Origin: Iris pallida
Lineage: Eukaryota > Streptophyta > Magnoliopsida > Asparagales > Iridaceae
Assembly (NCBI GenBank): GCA_029216955.1
Contig: JANAVB010003400.1
Location: 20,347,988-20,411,987, forward strand
Direction of reading: 5' to 3'
DNA length: 64,000 bases
Position 1 is the stretch's first letter; each line of letters starts with the position of its first letter. The notes beneath the pieces are model-generated. The model was not told the DNA's origin and did not search any database. It saw only the letters and a program-made list of their open reading frames with translations. This document shows positions 1-12,020 of this stretch, in pieces. The translations under genes were made by a program, and so were the position numbers.

Positions 1-23
1 CAATTATAATCACAGTTACTTAC

Positions 24-2950
24 GTATTTGCGAAACCATGACGGAAATGTACAATCAACCTCTCTTTGAAGTCCCTCATCGGTAATATCGGATGTCCTCA
101 TTTTGACTTCATCTCTAAATACACTATTAGAGAAAATAAGAATATATAAGTGTAGTCACTTACTTCATCAAATTCGAGATTATAACGAGTGCAAGTGTAC
201 TGACTTACTTCTCCAAATCTCTCACTTCTTGTATGTCACAGTTTAACAAGACATATCGGTGAGCGGCATCATACTCGTCATCTGTCAACCACCGTCTTTT
301 ACTAGCCCCAATAGGCTTGCCCCTTACATTGAATATTCCTCCATCCTCAACGTCCTCTTCATTCCTTTGAGGTCTATTTCGATTTGTCTTAACATGAGTA
401 TCGAAATAAATGGAGCAGAAGTTTGACACATCTTCGATAAGATATGCTTCGTATATCGAAGCCTCTATATGAGCTTTGTTGCCAACTTTCTTCTTTAGAT
501 GGTGTAGGTATCTAGAGAGACAAATTATCTTGAGAATTAAGAAAGAATTTTAAAACACACTGAAATTCAACTTAAATTATATCGATTTTTATGTACCTTT
601 CAAATGGGTACATCCATCGATAATGAACAGATGCACCGACACGGGCTTCGTATGCTAGATGAATCGGTAGATGCTCCATGCTGTCGAAGAAGCTAGGAGG
701 AAATATTTTCTCCAACTTGTAAATTGTTAAGATAATCTTCTCCTCAAGTTCAACCATGTGTTGCACAGTCAACTTAGTTGAACAAATATCCCTAAAAAAT
801 ATTGATAGTTCGGCCAACGGAACCCATACAGCAGAAGGCAACAACTCTTTCAAAGCAATGGGCAGTAATCTTTCCATAAACACGTGGCAGTCATGACTCT
901 TCATTCCCGTTAGCTTGCGTTCATTGAGATCAACGCATCTAGACAAATTTGACACATAGCCGTCGGAAAATCTCAAAGTAGATATCCACTTGCAAATTAT
1001 TAATCTATCTTCCTTGCTCAATGTGTATTGTGCTATCGGCTTACTTAATTGTCCAGCAGCTCCCCTTTGTATCAAGTTCAGATAAGGACGCTTACATATC
1101 TCGGCAATGTCTTGTCTTGCTTTTGGATTGTCCTTCGTCTTTCATTTAATGTCCATGAAGGTATTGAAGACATTATCGAACACATTCTTTTCGATATGCA
1201 TAACATCAAGATTATGCCTTATAAGATTATCTTTCCAATAAGGCAAGTCCCAGAAGATACTCCGTTTGGTCCAGTTATGGGTTTGTCCGAACCCATCGAC
1301 ACGATTGTTCGATGGATCTTCCATTACAGTGGGCAAGTCCTTTACATCTTCCCAAATATCGTATCCCGAAAATCTGGCAGGCGGATAAGAAAATTCTTGT
1401 TTTCCAGCTCTGAACGCGTCCTTGTTCGTTCTCCAAGGATGACTCGCGGGCAGAAATTGACGATGACAATCAAAGAAATAAGTTTTTCCTCCATGCTTAA
1501 GGCGGAACGCTTTACTATTTTGCATACATATCGGACAAGACAGGGTGTCGTGAGTACTCCATCCCGACAGCATACCGTATGCGGGAAAATCATTGATTGT
1601 CCACATCAGTGAAGCTCTCATCTGAAAGTTCTATTTCCTGGAAATATCATAGGTCGTGACGCCGATCTCCCACAGCTGTTTCAGCTCATCCACCAACGGC
1701 TGTAAATATATATCGATATTCTTCGTCAGATTTTTAGGACCCGGTATGATATCTGTCAAGAACATATAAGGAGTCTTCATACACATCCATGGTGGCAGAT
1801 TGTAAGGGGTCAGAATGACCGGCCAACAGGAGTATTGAGATCCCGACTGCCCGAAAGGGGCGAATCCATCAGAACATAGCCCCATGCGTACATTTTTAGG
1901 CTCTGCAGCAAAATTTGGATGGCAAAAATCAAAATATTTCCACGCCTCTCCATCCGAAGGATGTGACAATTCTCTATCGTCTTTTGTGCATTCTTCGTTG
2001 TGCTACGTCATGTGTTCTACTGTATTCTGAGACATATACATCCTCTGCAAGCACTTTGTGATCGACAAGTAATGCATATACTTGTAAGGACGTCGTTTTC
2101 TAGTTGACTTTCCTTTTCCCCTGACTTCCTTGTAACGATCCGTATTACAGAAGCTGCAACTTTCTACATCCTTATTCTCCTTGTAGTACAACATGCATCC
2201 GTTGCAACAATAATCTATCTTGTCGTACCCCAGTCCCAGTTGTCGGACCATCATCTTCGACTTGTAGAAGTTTTTTGGAAGTACTTTTGATTCCTTCGGT
2301 AACACCTCCTTCATTAGTTGTGTAATCCGATCATAGCAAGTTTGTGGCAAGTTAAAATCGAACTTTATGTTCAACAACCGCATCGTCACTGACAGTACGG
2401 AATGTGGCTCACAACCAGGATATAAAGAAGTTTCAGCATCCTAAAATATATCATAGAACTCCTTCGCCTCGGGATTAGGATCCTCCGGATCAAAATTAGG
2501 CCCTGCCACGTCGTACACCATATCTCGTGCAAGGTTCTGCACGTCTCCATAATCAACGGAGCATTTGTCGTCATCGACGACAAAATCCGCTGCAGCATTA
2601 TCATCAAAAGCAAAAGTAGCAGCATTCGCAACCTGTCTTTCCGTATATAGTTCACCTTGCGATGACCACAGGCCGTAATCACGTACGAAACCCTTACGGG
2701 TCAAATGATCTCTTACACTCACCACTTCTTCGTAACGTCTATTGCGACAATTACGACATGGACACTTGATTTTGTTACCGTCCATAAACTGAGCTTTGCT
2801 CATGACATACTTAAGAAACACTTCCACGCCTGCTAGAAAATCGTCACTCATACCTATTCTGCTCTCGTGTTGTCGTTTGTACATCCATGTACGATCAACG
2901 AAATAACGATCCATCACAGATTGGATGTAAAAATCTGTATAGTAAGACAA
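24..2950 (-). pseudogene. CACTA transposase (TNP2-like), stop-interrupted, partial
   Basis: This is the DNA-cutting transposase of the CACTA element. Exon 1 runs from 2950 down to 597. A better start may be the ATG near 2914, as relatives begin with MDR and a WMY motif nearby. Domains in order are a transposase-associated Cys-rich N-terminus (CPCRNCRNRRY), the transposase family TNP2 core (YCCNGC, HPSDGEAWKYFD, LDVMHIEKN) and a DUF4218-like region. All of exon 1 is in one frame, broken by in-frame stops at 2441-2443, 2003-2005, 1631-1633 and 1142-1144. The stop at 2003 replaces a likely Trp. The stop at 572 lies in an intron: donor at 596 and acceptor at 512 join codons cleanly (ER/YLHHL). 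Exon 2 is about 209-511 and exon 3 about 24-123, with the remainder off the left edge. Splice calls are my inference. Confidence 0.85.
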
Positions 2951-3040
2951 ACTAAACAGAATTAGTATATAATCATGTAACTGGTGGATCCGCTGGTATT
3001 CTAGCTCGAGAAGAAAAAAATCTAAGTACAGTTGTTACTA

Positions 3041-3260
3041 ATAGTTCGATACCGATAGCTTGATACGATACCGATAGTTCGATACCGATACCGATAGTGC
3101 GATACCGATACTGATAGTCCGATACCGATAGTACGATACCGATACCGATAGTACGATAGTATGATAGTCCGCTAGCGATACCGATAGTTCGATACCGATA
3201 GTCTGATAGTTCGATACCGATACCGATATCGATAGTCCGATACCGATTCTTCGATAGTCC
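3041..3260. repeat. Degenerate CGATACCGATAGT tandem array
   Basis: About 220 bp consist almost entirely of variants of CGATACCGATAGT and its GATACC/GATAGT sub-words in one orientation. The array lies between the transposase start (2950) and the CACTA terminus (4682). CACTA elements carry short repeated binding sites for their second protein (TNPA), usually within a few hundred bases of the ends. This array is 1.4 kb inside, so it is either an internal regulatory array or a simple minisatellite. Confidence 0.85.
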
Positions 3261-3677
3261 ACTAAGTCGAAATGATTCCTCTTAAACGTCGAGCATGTTA
3301 TACACGGTTCAACTTGATGAGTTCTTAAATATTTTTGTGGTGTTGTATGCTTGCAGCAGCAAATCATGTTTTAGAGTCATTATAGGTCAATTAATCAAAC
3401 TGAGTCAATCTATCTATTTCTAAATTGCAAGAGTCCACTTCTAGGATATGGGAGCTATATCCTAAATATCTAGTCTAAAATTAACTTGGTTAGGATACTA
3501 AAGTGTCCTTACTATCTAGCAAGCACTACCTTAGTCTAGTCACACTAGCATTAATTACCTATAATTCCTACCATGTCTACACTCACACATTACACCCCAA
3601 GCCGTCCTGCATGCTAATAGGCATGGTAGGCCTGCCTTCATTCCTCACTCTCTAAAGCACACATACACATATATATG

Positions 3678-3814
3678 TATATCACAGTTAGATGTATAGA
3701 TATATACATCTATATAGAAGCACACAACTGATACATCTATATAGAAGCACACAACTGATACATCTATATAGAAGCACTCAACTGATATCACAGTTAGATG
3801 TATAGATATATACA
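3678..3814. repeat. 27-bp tandem repeat bracketed by a longer direct repeat
   Basis: Three copies of a 27-bp unit (ACATCTATATAGAAGCAC followed by ACAACTGAT) run from about 3705 to 3787. On both sides lies a 28-bp direct repeat beginning TATCACAGTTAGATGTATAG (3678 and 3786). The pattern fits replication slippage inside the CACTA leader. No coding potential is seen. Confidence 0.8.
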
Positions 3815-3956
3815 TCCATATTCACATTTACTAATCCAAACACCACCAAACTAATGGATAACACCAAATATGGATAACACATTATTTAGCCAATATATAA
3901 ACTCAGATGAATTTGAGAAGCAAAACCCCCGCCGCCCCCGACCAAAGCCCGCCGCC

Positions 3957-4115
3957 CAAGCCCGCCGCCCAGCCCCCGACGCCCCCGCCCCAAGCCCGCC
4001 GCCCAGCCCCCGACGCCCCCGCCCCAAGCCCGCCGCCCAACCCCCGACGCCCCCACCCCAAGCCCGCCGCCCAGCCCCCGACGCCCCCGCCCCAAGCCTG
4101 CCGTCCAGCCCCCGA
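3957..4115. repeat. 34-bp GC-rich minisatellite
   Basis: About 4.6 copies of a 34-bp unit begin AAGCCCGCCGCCCAGCCCCC and end GACGCCCCCGCCCC. The array lies in the CACTA 5' leader and is followed by GA-rich microsatellites at about 4163-4199 and 4237-4275. Proline- and alanine-rich frames (plus strand) and glycine-rich frames (minus strand) across it come from the repeat and are not genes. Confidence 0.85.
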
Positions 4116-4315
4116 ATGTTCCCAAGCCCGCCGCCCCCGCTGCCCCTACGTCGACACCGCGACAGAGAGAGAGGGATAGAGAGAGAGAGAGAGAGGGGAT
4201 TACCTTCGGGATAGAGAGAGGAGAGGATGCCGACGCCGATCACCGAAGCCGCGGAAGAGAGAGAGGAGAGAGAGTGAAATTGGGGGGAATGCAAAAAGTT
4301 TCTCCCGCCGTTTCA

Positions 4316-4682
4316 ATTTAAGTCTTGAACGTATATTTAGCGACGGAATAGCGACGTCTTAGAATCCGTCGCCCGGTGGTCGCTATTTTTGATACTTGCC
4401 GACTGAATATCCGTTGCTACGTAGTCACAGAAATGTCCCGCCAATTCTCTACACAATTCCTGCCAAATAATCGACTACGTAGCGGCGACTAACGATCCGT
4501 CGCTATATCTCCGACACCCTAGCGACGGATGTGCGACCTTTCTCCCCCCTAAAATTAAAATAAAAAATGTAAAGGCGTGTGGTCTATAATCCGTCGGCGA
4601 GCGGCCACGAAGCCGTCGCTAACGTCGACTGAAAATTTCCGTCGTTAATTGTCCGTCGCTAATTTACTGTATTTTGGTAGTG
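4316..4682 (-). repeat. CACTA subterminal repeat region and terminal inverted repeat
   Basis: This 367-bp region holds many copies of TAGCGACGG/CCGTCGCTA-like words in both orientations and ends at the CACTA terminus at 4682. Such clusters are the sites where CACTA proteins bind the transposon ends. The partner terminus lies left of the window. Confidence 0.85.
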
Positions 4683-5131
4683 TTACTCATGCTTACTTTT
4701 CTGTTGAGCTTTTATTATTCAGTTTATTGGCATGATATTATGTGTCTTGTTACGTCCCTCTGAGGACCTGGTGATCTCTCCAGGTGTGTGTTACCTGATT
4801 TCTTGCAGGTGCTCTAGCTAAGGCCATATCTTCCTTCCTTCGGGATGATTGCTCTTGGACTCGTCACTTGCTCTCGCTTGCTCAATTCTTTCTTTGTATA
4901 TTTTTTCATATTTAATTTAGTTGGTAGTGGATTTGTCTCCGTCCAACTATTGTGTACTTGACAAACTCAAAGTTGCTTTTATATCATTATTTATCTTCGT
5001 GGATGAGATTTAGTGTCTTGGCTTTCTATATTTACAGCTTATGTATACATACGAGCCGTATATTTACTCATATGTATACAGCTGGCATAATACGTATCTA
5101 GTCTCAAGTATTTTGGGACTGGGGCGTGACA
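4683..5131 (+). repeat. 5' LTR remnant of element A
   Basis: This is the last 449 bp of A's 5' LTR, ending GGGGCGTGACA. The CACTA insertion at 4682/4683 cut off the upstream ~3.4 kb, which should lie left of the CACTA element. Confidence 0.9.
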
Positions 5132-8100
5132 TATTTTTGTGGTGCCCCATGCAGGTCAAGTTTGTCGTTTCGGTTACATGACTGTACCGAGCGAGCCTGC
5201 AATATAGGATTAGAATCTAGGAATCTCATCCACATACTTGATCACCTTCCTTGACCTTCCTTGATTTCCATATTTCGACTCCCGTGGCTTCCCTTGATTT
5301 TCGCATCTTGCTTGAACTCTTTCTACCAACACCCTATCATCTCGTGCTTAAACATGGTTAGAAAGATGACTACACTACTATATACTTATTGGTCAACCCT
5401 ATGGCTAGAAGGATTATATTGAAAAATAATATCCATTGAGGTTATATTTGAGTATAAAGGCATTTATTTTTCCTAGAGATATGATCTTAAGGATTAGTTA
5501 ATTCCAAGTTGGGTTGTAGCATATTACCGCCTTCAAAGGATAGTTAGAATTTTTACAAGGTGGTATACACAAGAGGATAGCTAGATCGAGAAAACGAATT
5601 TGTGAATTACGAAAATTTTGAAATGGTGAAATAGTTATGATTTATTAGGGATATAAAATCGATTGAGAAATAAATTAAGTTTTTGTGACGCATGATCTAC
5701 GGTTAACTTTAAAAGTTTGGATTGTAATATTATAAAGTTTATCTCGAGATTATTTAAGGAGTTTTAATTATGATTTTTAGACAACTAGAGAAGACGAAAG
5801 TTTAGTTTGAGAGAGCTTGAGGTTTAAAATTGAGTCGTACGATTTATAAGTTTATTTAATGATGGTAAAATTTTGTTTAAATATTTGGAGGATATGAAAG
5901 CGACTTTGAAGGAAAAATTCAAATTTTAAATTGTGTCATATGATCTATGATTTAAAAAGTAAATTAGATTTCAAGTTTAAAGCCTTGATTATGGATATTT
6001 AAATTTTGGTAAAAAAAATTTAATTTGAGTTACATGATTTACGATTGATGAAACGGGCTAAGAGTTTATCTCGAGGTACATTTGAGAATTGGAAAATTTT
6101 AAAAGTAATGGCTTATTATGAAAATTTAGTTGTGCCGTATTAGATATGATGAAGGTTATTTAGAATTTATTTAAAGGAAATTAAACTTTAAGTTATGATT
6201 AAATACTCGATGGAGTATCTTGAGATTTTATTTCGAAACTATTGAGGAATTTGAAATTTGAAATTTGATCATATATTGGTAGAGGACCAAGAAGCAAGCA
6301 AGTCATCCAAATGGGATACAAGTATTCCTCATTAATTGTTATGATAGTAGTATGTACTCGAGTGTAGTTAAGTCATCTGCCAAACTATGTGAAGATATCT
6401 CAATCTTGACTCACTCGACATTCCCTCAAACCTAGATTTTATCGTAAATTTCCAACCATTTGAAACTTGAGAAATGATTAGATTGTTCCTCAATTATACT
6501 CCATCTAAGTGGCTATTATATCTTTAGAAACTGTATTTCTAACTTATTTTACCTTGATTTACTAGAATCTGAATTATCATTATTTCATGCCTTAGCTTGG
6601 TCATTTATTTTTGTGCGTTGATCATTATCTCATGAACTCCCACTTTCTATTTTAAATTCTTTTGTGTCCTTGACCGTGACTTGGGTATTTGTAGCACAAC
6701 ACTAGACTTTTTTATCCAACAAATTTCATATGCAAGACCTAGACGAGCCCACCTTCATGTAGGTATATATATCCCGCTAAAACGTGTCTTCTTGTACTCT
6801 AATTTCTTGATACGACTTTCGGGTCGAATAAGCTAAACTGTAACATTTACCATGATACCGATATATTTACCGACTGTGGATCTCGACTCAATTCCTTCAA
6901 CCCGATCTATGATAGTGTTCTACTTAATTCCTTAAATGCTTAGCCTGTGCTTATTGTTAACCCGTGCCTTTTATTTTTGTGCATTATCTTAAATTGCTTA
7001 GGCCCTTAAATGTTATTTTCGTGCAGAACTTAGTATTTATTATCCAAACCCTATCACGACCATTGAGCCTAACCAATACTTTCTTCTAAATCGTTTTGAT
7101 TTTCTCTTCAAAAATTTTACTTTGCTCTGCTGTTATTCATGCGACCTTGCTCTTGTGATTCCTTGGGCTTAGATAAAGATTTGATCATGACACCCTTTGG
7201 TTAGACCGGGGCTAGATTGGAAGGCATCATAAAGGATATTAGTGGCTTAATCAAGTAAAATGATACGTGATTATGAGACATTAGTTAAATGTGCTATTTG
7301 ATTTAGAGGTGTGATATTATGTTTGGAAAGATCAAAGGATAGTATATTTGCGAGTGCCAAAAGGTTTGAGATTAATCCAAAGTTGAAATGAAGTTTATGT
7401 TTGGTGCATAAGGGATAAAATTTTCTTTATGTTGATAAATAAATCTAAATTTTCTAGAAGAGTTTGACTTTTACTTCAACTATCTTGACTAAAGATTTTG
7501 AAATTTGAATTTCAAGGAAATTAAAGCTTGAGGAATGCGCATATTTATGTTGGAAAAGAATGATAGAGATTCATTGAATATCTATTTTGAGGAGAGTATG
7601 AATGGCGAAATATATTTGGAGAAAATATCTATGATATGATGGAGAGAAGTAAAATTTAAATTTATTTTTGGACTTATCTAATTTCGATCGTTCGGATAGC
7701 GGATTCGATATATAAATATAGTGGGAATTCGGGATTTTGTGAGTAAACTTTAGAGGTAAAAAAAATGTGGATTACAAAATTTTGTGAAGAATAATAGACG
7801 AAAGGTTGAATGCGAAAAGACATTGATGAATATATCGATGGGTATGACAATATCAAAAACACAAGTTGAATTTTGAAGATTGAATATAGAAAGGCCTTGG
7901 TGATTATGCCAAGAGATATGGCAATATCAAAAACAAGTTACATTTTGAATATATCGTAAGATCGAGGTAGAAGAGATTCTTGCCTATTTTGAGTACACAT
8001 TTTGTTGATTGAATTTGATAGTTGTCACGAGATATCTTCCAAATCATACCCATGAATTCATTTTCCTAGCTAATGTAATATTCGATTATTCAAATTGATT

Positions 8101-8203
8101 TTATTGTATGCCTTTTAACGTGATCAAATTTCTATTGCCTCAACCCTACCTACCCTACCTATTCCTAAATTTCGAGGACGAAATTCTTGTAAGTTGGGTA
8201 GGA
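5132..8203 (+). other. Non-coding internal region of element A
   Basis: About 3.1 kb of AT-rich sequence runs between the LTRs. It starts with a PBS-like stretch (GTGGTGCCCCATGCAGG, about 5140) and ends with a polypurine-like block around TTTCGAGGACGAAATTC. I found no gag, protease, reverse transcriptase or integrase motif in any frame. Recurrent AAATTTTGAA/TTGAAATTT words give a low-complexity texture. Any coding sequence was either lost long ago or never present. Confidence 0.75.
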
Positions 8204-8890
8204 TGTAAACCCCCTAAATTTCTACTTAAATTTTTTTATATAAATTGAGTATTTAAAATTTATACTTGGTGTTTATACGTCGCATAGTGGTATTACACGT
8301 CGCGTACGAATTTGTCGTATGGGACGTCGCGTATGAGTTCGCATTTTCGTATGTCTCGTCGAGTGCGAATATGTGCGAGGTACATATTTTTGTAAAATAT
8401 TTTTTATTAGAGATTTAATTTATATAGAAGAATTTTAGTTTTCAAAATAATATGATGAATATTTTTATTTTGTATAAAAGAGTTATTTTGTTCGTTGTTT
8501 AAAAATAAGTAGAGATTTGGAAATTTGGGGTTATATGAAATGTGTTCCAAATATTTTACAAAATTTGGAATTTATTATTAACATATTTTTGTTAATTATA
8601 AAAGCTATTTTAAGATTTAATATTTAAGTAATATTCTTGATTTTCGAAATTAATTATTGCTATATTTTAATATTTATTGAAAAGATATTTAAAATTTTGT
8701 TGTATTTAATATTTGAATTATTTTGATAATTTAAATTGGGAAAAGATTTTACTTTAAATTAAAGGAAGTTTATCTAGACCGATTTGATTTTGATTGCTTA
8801 AATTCTAAATCAATTTAAATAAAAAGATGGAATTATCCATCGGGGTTTAAACTATTGCAAGTCCTTATCCAACTGGGAATTCCCACCTCC

Positions 8891-8899
8891 TATATAAGG
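8891..8899 (+). promoter_or_regulatory. TATA box of element A LTR
   Basis: TATATAAGG lies about 690 bp into the LTR, followed by a pyrimidine- and A-rich leader containing CTACCATTCACAAATTCC. Transcription would start about 30 bp downstream. The identical feature of the 5' LTR is out of the window. Confidence 0.6.
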
Positions 8900-9049
8900 A
8901 GAGGTACTCATCCATATATTGCTACCATTCACAAATTCCTCCCAAAATTATTTCTCCACAACGTGCGTGCATCGTGTCCGTGCCAACCCAAGCCAGCGTT
9001 CATCGTTTCTGTGAATCTTATTCCAGCTTCAGTACAATGATCCACGTCG

Positions 9050-10018
9050 TGTCGGACAGCCCCCGACACGACGACATAAAATCTAACCCTACGACCGCTG
9101 CCGTTCTCCGACTCCCCGTCACCCCGCTCACCAAATTTTCGACACCACCATCATCAGCATCACACCATCGCCAGCACCACCCCGTCATCCTCTCGACCTT
9201 CGGCCAATTCCCGACCCGTCCCGACACAACCACCGTACCCCTGTTCTTAGCCACAATCGCCGACCATACCCCCTGACCTCACAAAAGGCAACAACCGCCA
9301 TCGCCACACAGCACTCCGCCACCAACGACGACACCCCAAAACCAACATCACCACCAACACCCAGAAAACAAAGAAGGCAAAAACTAACCTAACCCTCACC
9401 AGACCGCCGCTCCGGCGTCGACTGCTGCGCCGAGCCGTACTCCGCGTCTCGACCGACGCGTCACCACCTCCGCCGTGACCTCGGGAGCTGCCACCGCCGA
9501 TTGCTCGCGCGTGGCCGTTTTTCTCCGCTCGAGCCTCCGCACTGCAGCGCCCGTAGCCGCGCGTGTCACCTCCGCAGACCACCAGAGGTCTCCGTCGCCG
9601 CGGCGCCTGTCCGCGCCGCCCCGCTCACGGTTGATCGCCGGTGCCAGAAGCCGTGCTCGGTGCAGCCGAGCATTTCCTCAGCCCGGCATCCTCCTTCCAC
9701 CGTGCTCCGGCCACCTCACCGCGAGCGGGCCATCCACCGCGGCCGGCCACCGCACAAGGCCTCCTTCCCCTCCCTCTTTCGCCTGCTGTTTTCCCCGCTC
9801 CCCGCCATGCGACTGTCGAACGCCGCCCCGCGTCGGCGAGCGCCCCGCCGTGCGCGCCACTACGCGCAGGACCTCCTCCGCAGTCGTCGCCGCCTCCATC
9901 GGAGCGCCCGCCACCCGTGCAGCCCACATCAGCCGCCCAGCTCCACTGGAGAACTCCGCCGGCGCCGATCGCCGCCCTCCGCCGGCGCCGCTCGCCGCCC
10001 TCCGCCGAATCGAGGTGA
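9050..10018. other. GC-rich block inside the A LTR
   Basis: About 970 bp of C- and G-rich sequence contrast sharply with the AT-rich LTR around them. Several overlapping frames are open on both strands, rich in Ala, Arg, Pro and Ser, as expected where stop codons are rare. No domain is recognisable. The block ends at a possible splice donor (GAG/GTGAGA at 10014), which could make it a transcribed leader. Confidence 0.55.
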
Positions 10019-10100
10019 GAAACCCTCTTTTCCCCTCTCTCACTCTTACTGTATAGTATTGGGAAAGGAAGCAATTTATAACTGTTTGAATCCTTATTTA

Positions 10101-10139
10101 TCATTATTATTATTAGAACTATTATTATTATTATCATCA

Positions 10140-10217
<78 letters not shown>

Positions 10218-10235
10218 TACTGTTATTATTATTAA
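10101..10235. repeat. TTA/ATT trinucleotide microsatellite
   Basis: More than 100 bp of nearly pure ATT repeats with a few interruptions lie within the A LTR just after the GC-rich block. The poly-leucine frame across it is an artefact. Confidence 0.95.
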
Positions 10236-12020
10236 TATTTTGGAAAAATAGTTACATATTATTTTATAGGATTATTATCATATTTTGGAGAATTATAAAT
10301 ATACTCATATTTACTAGATGTGAATTTCCTGATTATAAACTAACTTCTAGAATTTTTATTTATCTAATTAAATATAGTTTTTCTATCTGTAAATCTATAA
10401 TTTCACAAACTTAGAATATGTGTGGCATAAAATGTTTTGTGTATTTTTCAAGTATTTAATGTATAAATACTTTTGAGCTAATAAAAGGGCAATTTTCAAA
10501 AAGTTATCATATCTTGTTTTCAAGTAATTATATATATACATATATTAAAAAAAATATTTACTTAGTAATATAGTTTTGACCAAAAATGATTTTTCGAGAT
10601 TCTTGAATAATTTCATATGATGTTACCAAATTTATACAAGGATTTTCTAGTATTTACGAATGTTTACCAAGTATTTTTAGATAATAAAAGCTAGTTTCAA
10701 AAATTATAAGTAATTGCTAAAATAGTTTTACCTAAATAATTTTGTCCACAATATTCAAGTATTCATCAAAATTATTATTTTACCAATGTACTTTTCAAGT
10801 AATATAAAATATTTTCAAAAATATTATATTATTCTACTTCTGCAAATTTCTTCTAAATTATCCCCATTGATCATGACTAATCGCTCATTCCTATTTCCTC
10901 GCGAAATTGGATCCTGTTTGCACCAACCATGGCTATTGGACGCAACGGAACATGTCAGAACATTACACCACACCAGACGTTCCCCCAGGCAAGACACCTT
11001 GCATTTACTGTTCAAATTTCCTGCTCAATATCATGCATGTTTTGTTTATTTTCCAGTTATTTCTTTCTAAATTATATGTAGATACAAATTACTATATTTA
11101 TGCAATTGGCTTAGAGTTAAGGGACTACCGTCAAATTTAGTTTGTCTTATTGACTTGTCACGATTGTACACGAGTTGTGTGTGAGAGTTGTGAGTATCAT
11201 ATAGAGGTCACTTTCGTGTGGACTGATCCCCCGTGCGCATGCGTATGAATAACTGTCAATAGATGCATGTTAGAAGACTTGACAGTTATCTATTATAAAA
11301 CAGTGTGGTAGAAACGATACGTGTTTGTGTGTCATGGTTACGACACACGTATAGTATCATTGGGGGGAGGGGACAGCTACTAGCGTAGGGGCTACATTTA
11401 TATTTACACACATTTGGGAGATAGTGTCTCGGATGAGCACTTCGTGTTACCCGGCCAATAGTGTCTCGGATGAACGCTACTTGTTGGCCACTCTTTATTA
11501 CTTGCTTGTGACAGCCCCTGCATAGAACGTTGTCCTCTAAAGTGCAGTCCACATAGAATGGTTAGGAACCTTTACTCATGCATAATTTTCTGTTGAGCTT
11601 TTATTATTCAGTTTATTGGCATGATATTATGTGTCTTGTTACGTCCCTCTGAGGACCTGGTGATCTCTCCAGGTGTGTGTTACCTGATTTCTTGCAGGTG
11701 CTCTAGCTAAGGCCATGTCTTCCCTCCTTCGGGATGATTGCTCTTGGACTCGTCACTTGCTCTCGCTTGCTCAATTCTTTCCTTGTGTATTTTTTCATAT
11801 TTAATTTAGTTGGTAGTGGATTTGTCTCCGCCCAACTATTGTGTACATGACAAACTCAAAGTTGCTTTTATATCATTATTTATCTTCGTGGATGAGATTT
11901 AGTGTCTTGGCTTTCTATATTTATAGCTTATGTATACATATGAGCCGTATATTTACTCGTATGTATACAGCTGGCATAATATATATCTAGTCCCAAGTAT
12001 TTTGGGACTGGGGCGTGACA

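Larger units (their letters stand above)
1..4682 (-). mobile_element. CACTA (En/Spm) DNA transposon, left end outside window
   Basis: The right boundary is exact. Read on the minus strand from 4682, the sequence begins CACTACCAAAATACAGTA, the classic CACTA terminus, followed by subterminal TAGCGACGG-type motifs in both orientations. Minus-strand transposase exons fill 24-2950. The element interrupts the 5' LTR of element A: the A sequence resumes at 4683 and matches the intact copy from 11572. CACTA elements make 3-bp target duplications, so TTA (4683-4685) should also flank the missing left end. The 2951-4315 leader carries several tandem repeats. The transposase has in-frame stops, so this copy is probably non-autonomous. 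Confidence 0.93.
4683..12020 (+). mobile_element. Element A: LTR retrotransposon lacking coding capacity (LARD-like)
   Basis: The end of the 5' LTR (4683-5131) and the end of the 3' LTR (11572-12020) align over 449 bp without gaps, with roughly 14 differences counted by eye. A 3072-bp internal region separates them and has no gag or pol frame. A gypsy-style polypurine block precedes the 3' LTR at about 8168-8203, and a PBS-like block follows the 5' LTR. Long LTRs with a non-coding interior match the large retrotransposon derivative (LARD) class, which depends on proteins from relatives. The LTR end (GGGGCGTGACA), PBS-like and polypurine blocks resemble those of B, suggesting a B-like helper. 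A interrupts B's 5' LTR exactly at 12020/12021. Confidence 0.85.
8204..12020 (+). repeat. 3' LTR of element A (3817 bp)
   Basis: It starts TGTAAACCCCC immediately after the polypurine block and ends GTGACA, so it has the TG...CA termini of LTRs. It contains a TATA box near 8891, a GC-rich block at about 9050-10018 and a TTA microsatellite at 10101-10235. At 3.8 kb it is unusually long. Element B resumes directly at 12021. Confidence 0.88.

Noticed and set aside
3851..4294. Gly/Arg/Ala-rich and Pro-rich ORFs on both strands
   Set aside because: They are translations of the 34-bp GC minisatellite and lack any domain or codon bias.
9247..10235. Overlapping 100-244 codon ORFs on both strands
   Set aside because: They lie in a stop-poor GC block and an ATT microsatellite inside an LTR. 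The poly-Leu tail is the microsatellite.
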